Positions 1-7,163 of a DNA stretch of 57,462 nucleotides are shown in pieces. Under the pieces are notes generated by a model. The model was not told the DNA's origin. It searched no databases and worked only from the letters and a program-made list of their open reading frames with translations. The position numbers were made by a program, and so were the translations under genes. Positions within the stretch are counted from its first letter, which is position 1. The number at the start of each line of letters is the position of its first letter. The stretch is from Lachnospiraceae bacterium (lineage in GTDB: Bacteria; Bacillota; Clostridia; Lachnospirales; Lachnospiraceae): contig JAILRH010000080.1 of the NCBI GenBank assembly GCA_024698345.1, positions 1-57,462 on the forward strand, written 5' to 3'.

Positions 1-768
1 ATCATCCATGGTGGAGATATTATTGATTATATAAATAATAATAATTATAATTTTCATTGGAATTTTACCAGCGGTTTTGTGAATGATATTAATTCTATGT
101 GGCATTTATATCAGAAGAATTTAGATGTTTGGAATCGCGAAATTGGAAATATGCAGCAAATGTATAATAAAGAAACCGATATGCTGCATGGAAAAGCAAA
201 TTCTATAATGGTGGAGCTTATCAATCTTGGTATTTTAAATATTTCAGATGAAATGTGCTTTTCATTTAAGAACAGGCAAATTAAGGAATTTCTTATGAAG
301 GTTGGTAATTTGCTTGAGTTGTTTGTGTGTACTTCTGCGTCTGTGATTAAAGACGAAGAAGGAAATAAGTTTTTTGATGACATAAGAGTTGGAGTTAATA
401 TCGATTGGGATGGTATTTATCACGATGTGACGGATGTTATTAAAGATACGAAAAATGAGATTGATGTAATTTTAATGAAGAATAATATTCCGGTATTTAT
501 TTCATGCAAGAGTGGCGACTTAAACGTTGAGGAATTATATAAATTACATACAGTTGCACTAAAGTTTGGAGGGACTAAGGTAAAGAAAGTTTTGCTTATT
601 TCAGATTTTAATAAAAAAGGTGTGGCAAGAAGTTATTATTTGCAGAGAGCCGAAGATATGGACATTACGGTCGAGACCGACGTACACAAATATTCGGTAG
701 AAGATTTGAATAAATTGTTAGTCGGACTGTTTGATGAATCGGAGGATAATAGTGAAATCAGAGGGTGA
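1..768 (+). CDS. DUF1887 family (Card1/Can2-like) nuclease, 5'-truncated by window edge
   Basis: The reading frame is open from base 1, so the N-terminus lies outside the window; 255 residues are visible. They resemble the C-terminal two thirds of DUF1887 proteins: a winged-helix-like stretch (visible residues about 60-110) and a PD-(D/E)xK-type nuclease fold with NEIDV (Asp155) followed by FISCKSG (Lys170). The missing N-terminus would hold the CARF domain that binds cyclic oligoadenylate in Card1/Can2 relatives. The position where those nucleases usually carry the Glu of E-x-K reads Ser168 here, so activity is uncertain. No cas gene or CRISPR array lies nearby. The 3' end overlaps the next gene by 17 bases, which suggests translational coupling. 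Family assignment comes from motif recognition only. Confidence 0.7.
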   Translation: MIHGGDIIDYINNNNYNFHWNFTSGFVNDINSMWHLYQKNLDVWNREIGNMQQMYNKETDMLHGKANSIMVELINLGILNISDEMCFSFKNRQIKEFLMKVGNLLELFVCTSASVIKDEEGNKFFDDIRVGVNIDWDGIYHDVTDVIKDTKNEIDVILMKNNIPVFISCKSGDLNVEELYKLHTVALKFGGTKVKKVLLISDFNKKGVARSYYLQRAEDMDITVETDVHKYSVEDLNKLLVGLFDESEDNSEIRG

Positions 769-2275
769 TTTGTATAGAAAGTTAATTGAATACAGCAATA
801 TGGATATATATCCATTTCATATGCCGGGGCACAAAAGAAATATTGAAAAAATCTCTTTTGAAAATCCATTTAAAATAGATATCACAGAGATTGATGGGTT
901 TGATAACCTCCATAATCCAGAGGGAATTATTAAGCAGGAGATGGACAAAGCCGCTGAGTATTACGGCACGAAGAGAAGCTATTTTTTGGTGAACGGAAGT
1001 ACTGCAGGTAATATGACAGCAATTTCAGCAGTAGCGGGATATGGTGATAAGATAATTATTGCAAGAAATAGCCACAAATCAATATATAATATTATCGGCC
1101 TTTTGAGACTAAAAGTTGAATATATATATCCAACTCATATCAATGATTACGGTATAAGCGGATCATATGATATTGAAGATATCAGGGAAGTAATTAAAAA
1201 TAACAGAGACGCAAAGGCAATCGTTATCACTTCGCCGACTTATGAAGGAGTGGTGTCAGATATCCACAGTATAGCGGAGATTGCACATAAGTATAATATT
1301 CCTCTGATTGTTGACAGCGCACATGGAGCTCATTTTATTTTGTCGGATAAGTTTCCAAAAAGAGCAATAGCGTGTGGAGCGGATATTGTTATAGAGAGTC
1401 TTCACAAGACATTGCCATCTCTGACGCAGACTGCAATATTACATTATAATAGTAATATTGTTGCTAAAGAAAGAATCGAGAAGTATCTTTCGATTTATCA
1501 GACAAGCAGTCCGTCTTATGTGCTTATGAGTAGTATTTCTAATTGTATAAATATAATGATGAATAGTAGGGCTGAAGTTGAGAAATATTTCCAAAATACG
1601 GACAAACTGACAGCCAGACTTAGTACGCTTAAGAATTTTAAAATATTAAACAGGCAATTGGATGAAAGAAAAATCTATGCATTTGATGTGTCTAAAGTAG
1701 TAATAATAAGTACAAACAATAATATAAACAATAATATAAATAAAAACATAAATATAAATATAAATAATAATATCAATAAAAATATAACAGGAAAAAAGCT
1801 GATGGATTTATTGCGTGATAACTATAATATTGAAATGGAGATGGCCGCCGGAAACTATGTGGTGGCGATGACATCAATATTTGATACAGAGGCAGGAATG
1901 GACAGATTGGCATCTGCGATGGAAGAGTTAGACAGAGCGCTAAATATAAAGTCGGACAACGGAGAGAACGAATCTGAAATTATGGACAAATCAGAGAGTG
2001 CAGATAGTATAAGAAATATTAGCGATAAAACAAGTGAAGTTACCGAAGAATTCAATGATTTTGAAAATGTTTATGCCATTAGAAATATAAAAATATGTGA
2101 GATTTTTGAAGCAGACAATTACAAGAAGTCCAATGAAAAGATAAGTGATGAGTTTGTATATCTATATCCACCGGGAATTCCTTTAATTGTACCGGGAGAA
2201 GTAGCTGATGCTGAGATGCTTAATGATATAGAGAAATACAAGAAATTAGGATATAAAGTTATTGTTGAAAAGTAG
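752..2275 (+). CDS. Orn/Lys/Arg decarboxylase family PLP enzyme (aminotransferase fold I)
   Basis: A PLP-dependent decarboxylase of the short, YaaO-like Firmicute type, expected to act on a basic amino acid (arginine, lysine or ornithine) in the cytoplasm. The N-terminus carries the family hallmark PFHMPGHKRN. DSAHGAH is the PLP-Asp region and SLHKTLP holds the Schiff-base lysine (about Lys219). The start is GTG at 752, six bases after GGAGG at 741-745; the longer frame from 731 would begin upstream of that site. Two low-complexity insertions stand out: 24 codons of only Asn, Ile and Lys (residues 322-345), and an acidic Ser/Glu-rich stretch near residues 400-440. The C-terminal YPPGIPLIVPGE motif is typical of the family. 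The exact substrate cannot be read from the sequence. Confidence 0.85.
   Translation: MKSEGDLYRKLIEYSNMDIYPFHMPGHKRNIEKISFENPFKIDITEIDGFDNLHNPEGIIKQEMDKAAEYYGTKRSYFLVNGSTAGNMTAISAVAGYGDKIIIARNSHKSIYNIIGLLRLKVEYIYPTHINDYGISGSYDIEDIREVIKNNRDAKAIVITSPTYEGVVSDIHSIAEIAHKYNIPLIVDSAHGAHFILSDKFPKRAIACGADIVIESLHKTLPSLTQTAILHYNSNIVAKERIEKYLSIYQTSSPSYVLMSSISNCINIMMNSRAEVEKYFQNTDKLTARLSTLKNFKILNRQLDERKIYAFDVSKVVIISTNNNINNNINKNINININNNINKNITGKKLMDLLRDNYNIEMEMAAGNYVVAMTSIFDTEAGMDRLASAMEELDRALNIKSDNGENESEIMDKSESADSIRNISDKTSEVTEEFNDFENVYAIRNIKICEIFEADNYKKSNEKISDEFVYLYPPGIPLIVPGEVADAEMLNDIEKYKKLGYKVIVEK
1715..1786 (+). repeat. Asn/Ile codon repeat inside the decarboxylase gene
   Basis: 24 consecutive codons encode only Asn, Ile and Lys, mostly as repeats of AAT-AAT-ATA and AAT-ATA. 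The tract is in frame, so it lengthens a loop between the large and C-terminal domains rather than breaking the gene. It looks like expansion by replication slippage. Confidence 0.85.
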
Positions 2276-2336
2276 CAAATTATAAATATAAAAAGCAACA
2301 TAACTTGGTTGGATGTAAGTAGTTTATGGAGGGATA

Positions 2337-2930
2337 ATGTCAAAGATTTTTTTTGTAACAGGAAAAAGTTGTAGTGGTAAAGATACTATATTTAACATAT
2401 TGAAGCAAGGAGATGAACTCAATTTAAAAACTGTTGTTGGGTACACTACGAGACCAATGAGAGTTGGTGAGCAGGATGGTGTAGAATATTTCTTTGTTGA
2501 TAGTGCTAAATTGGAAACGTTTGAAAAAGAGAATAAAATAATTGAGTGCAGACATTACAATACTATTCATGGGATTTGGAGTTATTTTACAGTAGACGAC
2601 GGTCAGATTGATTTAGCAAATGGAAATTATATTTATATAGGAACTTTGGAGTCTTATGAGAAGTTTGTTGAATATTTTGGAAGTGAAGTTGTCTATCCTA
2701 TCTATGTAGAGGTTGAATCCGGAGAAAGATTGGAGAGGGCGGTTAAGAGAGAGAGACAGCAGAAAGAACCAAAGTATAAGGAACTATGTCGACGTTTCAT
2801 AGCAGATGAAGAAGATTTTTCGGAAGAAAAGATTGGGCATGCAGGTATTCAGAAACGATATGAGAATATTGATATTGATAAATGTGTTGAGGAGATAATC
2901 GCTGATATTAGAGCAAACATTCATTGTTGA
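2337..2930 (+). CDS. Guanylate kinase-like P-loop kinase
   Basis: 197 residues, the usual length of guanylate kinase, which phosphorylates GMP or dGMP to the diphosphate. A P-loop GKSCSGKDT lies at residues 8-16, and TTRPMRVGEQDGVEYFF (about 41-57) matches the family's guanine-binding signature. The following GMP-site segment, usually W-x-x-x-x-G-x-x-Y-G-T, is diverged here (HYNTIHGIWSYFTV), so this may be a second, specialised homologue rather than the housekeeping Gmk. GGAGGG precedes the ATG by five bases. It follows the decarboxylase by 61 bases on the same strand, an arrangement also familiar from other Clostridia, where thymidylate or guanylate kinase genes lie next to holB. Confidence 0.75.
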   Translation: MSKIFFVTGKSCSGKDTIFNILKQGDELNLKTVVGYTTRPMRVGEQDGVEYFFVDSAKLETFEKENKIIECRHYNTIHGIWSYFTVDDGQIDLANGNYIYIGTLESYEKFVEYFGSEVVYPIYVEVESGERLERAVKRERQQKEPKYKELCRRFIADEEDFSEEKIGHAGIQKRYENIDIDKCVEEIIADIRANIHC

Positions 2931-3232
2931 ATTACTGTTATGAGTCAAGAAGTTTTGTCATAGTCGTATAAGACTACCTCTTTTATAAGCGGTGAGTAAA
3001 AACAAAGTGGTTTTAGTGGAATAAGAATCCTACTGCGATATACAAAGTGGACTATAAGTATAAATTATGTTATTATTGTTTTGTTGTAAATTCGGGATGG
3101 ACGGCATATGACCTAACATTTAACCTAATGTTGAGGATTTATGTGTAATCTCGAAGAATCAAGAGATTATGTCAAAGAAACAGGATGTGGTTTCAAAATG
3201 ATGTGAGATTATAAATTGTTCCGGAGGAAATG
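2931..3232 (+). other. Intergenic stretch of about 300 bases without a supported gene
   Basis: All frames are broken by stops. The only structure seen is small: a seven-base-pair stem TAATCTC/GAGATTA at 3146-3152 and 3163-3169, and a weaker stem around AACATT. In related genomes a yaaR-type gene can sit between a kinase gene and holB; no remnant of it could be recognised. The last bases hold the GGAGG site of holB. Confidence 0.5.
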
Positions 3233-4225
3233 ATGGCAGAAATAAAGAAGATTATAGGACAGGATCATATAATTGAACATTTTAAAAATGCCATCAGAAT
3301 GGACAGGGTTTCCCACGCGTACATCATAAACGGCGAGGAAGACTCCGGAAAAAAAGAACTGGCAAATCTGATATCCATGTCACTGCAGTGCGAACAGGGA
3401 ACAGGCGAGCCATGTTTGAAGTGCAGATCCTGTTTGCAGGCGCTTGGGGATAATCATCCGGATATAAAGTGGATAAGTCACGAGAAAACAGTAATATCTG
3501 TTGATGATATCAGAGAGCAGATCAATAACGATGTGGATATAAAACCATATTCCGGAAGAAGAAAGATTTACATTGTACCTGATGCAGAGAAGATGAGAGA
3601 GGCTGCACAGAATACATTGTTAAAAACACTGGAAGAACCACCATCTTACGCGGTTATTATTTTATTGACAAACAACTCAGACAGTTTTTTACAGACAATT
3701 ATGTCGAGATGTCTGCAATTAAATATCAGACCGGTTAAGGATGAAGTTATAAAAGATTACTTAAAAAACGAAATGGGGATATCTGATTATGAAGCCGGTA
3801 TTGCTACAGCATTTTCCGGTGGTAATCTGGGAAAAGCGATTAAGCTTGCAACTTCCGCAGAATTTGGAGATATGAAGAGCGATGTTTCGTCGACCATTTC
3901 TTCTATTATAAACGGAAGTATGGTGGATGTTGCGGCAGCAATAAAAAAGGCTTCGGACTACAAGGATAATATAATGGAATATCTTGATTTGTTTCAGACC
4001 TGGTTTAGGGATATGCTTGTATACAAGTCGTGTAAAGATGAAAACATGATCATTTTTCAAAAAGAGAGAATTAATATTATACAGATGTGTGAAAAAGCGT
4101 CATATGAAGATATAAATAAAATATTAGAGGTATTAGATACAACAAAGTGGCGAATGATGAGCAATGTCAATTTTGACGGAGCCCTTGAAGTATTGTTTAT
4201 TACCATAAAAGAGAGGATTAGATAA
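3233..4225 (+). CDS. holB: DNA polymerase III subunit delta'
   Basis: Clamp-loader subunit that, with tau and delta, loads the sliding clamp at the replication fork. The start opens MAEIKKIIGQ and the N-terminal segment SHAYIINGEEDSGKKEL is the degenerate P-loop typical of delta'. Four cysteines, CEQGTGEPCLKCRSC, form the zinc module. The sensor-like region RKIYIVPDAEKM and NTLLKTLEEPP is highly characteristic. Two start codons lie in tandem; ATG 3233 is preferred because it sits five bases after GGAGG (3223-3227), while ATG 3230 is only two bases away. The stop overlaps the ricT start by one base (TAATG), so the two are translationally coupled. Confidence 0.93.
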   Translation: MAEIKKIIGQDHIIEHFKNAIRMDRVSHAYIINGEEDSGKKELANLISMSLQCEQGTGEPCLKCRSCLQALGDNHPDIKWISHEKTVISVDDIREQINNDVDIKPYSGRRKIYIVPDAEKMREAAQNTLLKTLEEPPSYAVIILLTNNSDSFLQTIMSRCLQLNIRPVKDEVIKDYLKNEMGISDYEAGIATAFSGGNLGKAIKLATSAEFGDMKSDVSSTISSIINGSMVDVAAAIKKASDYKDNIMEYLDLFQTWFRDMLVYKSCKDENMIIFQKERINIIQMCEKASYEDINKILEVLDTTKWRMMSNVNFDGALEVLFITIKERIR

Positions 4226-5121
4226 TGGTAAAGGTAGTAGGAGTAAGATTTAGACGAACAGGAAAAATATATCATTTTTCACCGGACAACCTCAATATAG
4301 AAGTTGGACAGCATGTTATTGTTGAGACAGCCAGGGGTGTTGAGTACGGTACTGTTGTGATTGGAATCAGAGAAGTTGCAGAAGAGTCTGTTGTTCTTCC
4401 ATTGAAATCGGTTATCAGAATTGCAACTAAGGAAGATGACAAGAAAGCGGCAGAGAACAAAGAAAAAGAGAAAAAGGCATTTAAGATATGTCTTGAAAAA
4501 ATCGCGAAGCATAATCTTGATATGAAGTTAATAGAGACAGAGTATACTTTTGATAATAATAAGGTGCTGTTTTATTTTACGGCTGACGGACGTATTGACT
4601 TTAGAGAACTGGTAAAAGATTTGGCAGCAGTTTTCAGAACCAGAATCGAACTTCGTCAGGTTGGAGTTAGAGATGAGGCCAAGATTCTTGGTGGAATTGG
4701 TATTTGCGGTCGTGAACTTTGCTGTCACAACCATTTGTCAGAATTCATTCCGGTGTCAATAAAGATGGCAAAGGAACAGAATTTGTCTTTGAATCCAACA
4801 AAGATTTCCGGAGTCTGTGGAAGACTTATGTGCTGTCTGAAGCATGAGCAGGAGACTTATGAGTATTTGAATTCAAAACTTCCAAATGTGGGCGAGACTG
4901 TGAAGACCACTGACGGAGTTAAGGGAGAAGTCAACAGTGTTAACGTTTTAAGACAGACAGTAAAACTTATTGTTGAGACTAATGACGAGAGAGAAATCAG
5001 AGAGTATTCAATCAAGGATATCAAGTATAAACCAAAGAGAAGAAAGATTGAGCTTAAGAGAGAAGAAATCGAAGAACTCAAAGGATTAGAGGATAAAGAG
5101 GAATCAAAGTTTAATGATTAG
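4225..5121 (+). CDS. ricT: PSP1 domain protein RicT (YaaT)
   Basis: 298 residues with the PSP1 C-terminal domain. In Bacillus subtilis RicT acts with RicA and RicF in a complex carrying Fe-S clusters that affects mRNA maturation by RNase Y and the phosphorelay. Conserved cysteine clusters are visible: GGIGICGRELCCHNHL and GVCGRLMCCLKHE. The N-terminus VGVRFRRTGKIYHF is typical. The C-terminus is a charged Lys/Glu tail of about 40 residues. It directly follows holB with a one-base overlap, the conserved Firmicute arrangement. The stop codon lies inside the first unit of a tandem duplication (see 5116-5187). Confidence 0.93.
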   Translation: MVKVVGVRFRRTGKIYHFSPDNLNIEVGQHVIVETARGVEYGTVVIGIREVAEESVVLPLKSVIRIATKEDDKKAAENKEKEKKAFKICLEKIAKHNLDMKLIETEYTFDNNKVLFYFTADGRIDFRELVKDLAAVFRTRIELRQVGVRDEAKILGGIGICGRELCCHNHLSEFIPVSIKMAKEQNLSLNPTKISGVCGRLMCCLKHEQETYEYLNSKLPNVGETVKTTDGVKGEVNSVNVLRQTVKLIVETNDEREIREYSIKDIKYKPKRRKIELKREEIEELKGLEDKEESKFND

Positions 5122-5187
5122 TTGTTTGATGAAATGAAGACTCAAAGATAGCGATTAGTTGTTAGATGAAATGAAGACTCAAAGATA
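5116..5187 (+). repeat. 37-base-period tandem duplication spanning the ricT stop codon
   Basis: Bases 5116-5150 and 5153-5187 are the same 35-base sequence with one mismatch (T at 5127 against A at 5164). The first copy contains the last codon and stop of ricT (GAT TAG), the second lies in the spacer before trmN6. Confidence 0.95.
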
Positions 5188-5232
5188 AAGAAAAATTATT
5201 TGAGTAAAATAGATAAAGGAATCAAGATCTTT

Positions 5233-5967
5233 ATGATTAATTTAAAAGAAGATGAGCGCATAGACGATTTGAACAGGAACGGCTACCGTATCATTCAGAA
5301 CAGTAAGAAGTTCTGTTTTGGAATGGACGCTGTACTGTTGTCAGGGTTTGCGTCAGCAAAAGAAGGCGAGAAGGTTCTTGATCTTGGAACAGGAACCGGC
5401 ATTATTCCTATTCTTATGGAGGCAAAGACTAACGCTGATAGATTTGTTGCACTGGAAATTCAGGAAGAGAGCGCAGAGATGGCAATGCGAAGTGTCAGCC
5501 TCAATCATTTAGAAGATAAAATTGAGATAGTGACAGGAGATATTAAAGTGGCTTCACAGATTTTTGGAGGAGCCACTTTTGATGTTGTGACAACTAATCC
5601 ACCGTATATGAATGATAATCATGGATTAAAAAATCCTGAGTTGCCAAAAGCCATTGCAAGGCATGAGGTGATGTGTAATTTGGAGGACGTGATAAGAGAG
5701 TCGGCAAAAGTACTAAAGCCCGGCGGAAGATTCTACATGGTTCACAGACCTCATAGATTAGTTGAGATTATAAACTGCATGACGGAATACAAAATTGAGC
5801 CAAAGAGGATAAAGTTTGTGCATCCGTATATTGACAGAGAAGCGAACATGGTTCTGATTGAAGGAATCAGAGGAGCAAAAAGGATGATAAAAGTCGAGCA
5901 GCCTTTGATTGTGTATGAGTCGCCCGGCAAATATACAAAAGAAATATATGATATTTATGGATACTGA
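5233..5967 (+). CDS. trmN6: tRNA1(Val) (adenine37-N6)-methyltransferase family protein (YabB/TrmN6-like)
   Basis: 244 residues with a class I SAM-dependent methyltransferase fold: the SAM-binding loop LDLGTGTGIIPIL near residues 50-62 and the amino-methyltransferase motif TTNPPYM (N-P-P-Y), which places the target nitrogen of the adenine. KVLKPGGRFYMVH is the usual late motif. An upstream TTG at 5200 gives a longer frame, but ATG 5233 yields MINLKEDERIDDL, which fits the conserved N-terminus of the family, so it is preferred. It sits in the holB-ricT-yabB-rsmI order found in many Firmicutes. Substrate specificity is inferred from the family. Confidence 0.88.
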   Translation: MINLKEDERIDDLNRNGYRIIQNSKKFCFGMDAVLLSGFASAKEGEKVLDLGTGTGIIPILMEAKTNADRFVALEIQEESAEMAMRSVSLNHLEDKIEIVTGDIKVASQIFGGATFDVVTTNPPYMNDNHGLKNPELPKAIARHEVMCNLEDVIRESAKVLKPGGRFYMVHRPHRLVEIINCMTEYKIEPKRIKFVHPYIDREANMVLIEGIRGAKRMIKVEQPLIVYESPGKYTKEIYDIYGY

Positions 5968-6055
5968 GTTGAAGCAATATTTAGTAATAGCAGAAGGATA
6001 CAGATTTTTTGTAAGATAAATAATAGAAATATTTTGGCATAAGAAAGGAAGAAGT

Positions 6056-6901
6056 ATGCAGGGAAAATTGTATTTGTGTGCAACACCAATAGGAAATCTG
6101 GAGGATATTACATACAGAGTAGTCAGAACTTTGTCTGAGGTGGATATGATTGCAGCAGAAGATACAAGGCATAGTTTGAGACTTTTAAATCACTTTGAAA
6201 TAAAGACGCCTATGACCAGTTATCATGAATTCAACAAATATGATAAGGCCAAGGTGTTGGTAAATATGATGCTTGAAGGAAAAAACATTGCAGTTATTAC
6301 CGATGCCGGCACACCGGGAATCTCAGATCCCGGGGAGGAACTGGTGCGACTGTGTTTTGAAGCAGGAATCGAAGTTACTTCGCTTCCGGGACCTGCGGCC
6401 TGCATAACTGCACTTACAATGTCAGGCCAGGCGACTAGAAGATTCTGTTTTGAGGCATTTCTACCAAGTGATAAAAAAGAAAAAAGCAGAATTCTGGAGT
6501 CGTTAAAAAATGAAACCAGAACCATAATAATATATGAGGCACCTCACAGACTCAAAAAAACATTGGCTGAATTAAAAGATTATCTTGGTAACAGGGAACT
6601 AACAATATGCAGGGAACTTACCAAGAAGCATGAGGAGGCAGTTCAGTATACATTAGAGGAAGCAATCAATCATTACAGCGAAAACGAGCCAAAAGGAGAG
6701 TTTGTTCTTGTAATAAAAGGTAAGTCATTTTCCGAGATAGAGGAGGACATGGCAAAGACATGGGAGACCATGAGTGTGGTTGAACATGTGGATATGTATA
6801 TAGAAAAAGGTTACGACAAGAAAGAGGCAATGAAGTTAGCTGCTAAGGACAGAGGTGTTCCAAAGCGCGAGATATATAACATATACATATCTGACAAATA
6901 A
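6056..6901 (+). CDS. rsmI: 16S rRNA (cytidine1402-2'-O)-methyltransferase
   Basis: 281 residues. RsmI methylates the ribose of C1402 in the decoding centre of 16S rRNA. The tetrapyrrole-methylase-type fold is recognisable from LYLCATPIGNLEDITYR at the start, AAEDTRHSLRLL, ITDAGTPGISDPGEELV and SLPGPAACITALTMSG, which form the SAM-binding cleft. The C-terminus KDRGVPKREIYN is typical. An AGGAAG site precedes the ATG. It is the last gene of the holB-ricT-trmN6-rsmI cluster and is followed by a strong terminator. Confidence 0.95.
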   Translation: MQGKLYLCATPIGNLEDITYRVVRTLSEVDMIAAEDTRHSLRLLNHFEIKTPMTSYHEFNKYDKAKVLVNMMLEGKNIAVITDAGTPGISDPGEELVRLCFEAGIEVTSLPGPAACITALTMSGQATRRFCFEAFLPSDKKEKSRILESLKNETRTIIIYEAPHRLKKTLAELKDYLGNRELTICRELTKKHEEAVQYTLEEAINHYSENEPKGEFVLVIKGKSFSEIEEDMAKTWETMSVVEHVDMYIEKGYDKKEAMKLAAKDRGVPKREIYNIYISDK

Positions 6902-6941
6902 AAAAATGATAAATTAATAAATGGTAAATTAAAAAATGATA

Positions 6942-6976
6942 AAAATCCGATAGTATTTATTGCTATCGGATTTTTT
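6942..6976 (+). terminator. Rho-independent terminator after rsmI
   Basis: Twelve-base-pair stem AAAATCCGATAG / CTATCGGATTTT with a nine-base loop and a T-run on the 3' side. Confidence 0.92.
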
Positions 6977-7062
6977 GCTTAGCAACGAGAAAAAGTCTCT
7001 GAACTAGTCTGTAAACCCCTATTTTTTAATTATTCTCTAAAAGAAATATCAAAGAAATGCAA

Positions 7063-7138
7063 AAAAACGTTTTTAGGAATTGCGAAAAAAAAAGTGCAGT
7101 GTTACCATTTCATACTGAAAAAGGGAATAAAAACGTTT
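7063..7138 (+). promoter_or_regulatory. Candidate control region of the subtilisin gene: two AAAAACGTTT boxes
   Basis: The ten-base sequence AAAAACGTTT occurs at 7063-7072 and again at 7129-7138, 66 bases apart. Between them lies a weak promoter-like pair TTGCGA-17-TACCAT. The box contains the palindrome AAACGTTT, so it could be an operator. This is inference from spacing only. Confidence 0.25.
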
Positions 7139-7163
7139 CAGAAAAATTGAGAGGAAATTAAAA

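Noticed and set aside
3015..3028. Fourteen-base match AGTGGAATAAGAAT also at 22913-22926
   Set aside because: A handful of 14-base matches is expected by chance in a 57-kb A+T-rich sequence, and the flanks do not match.
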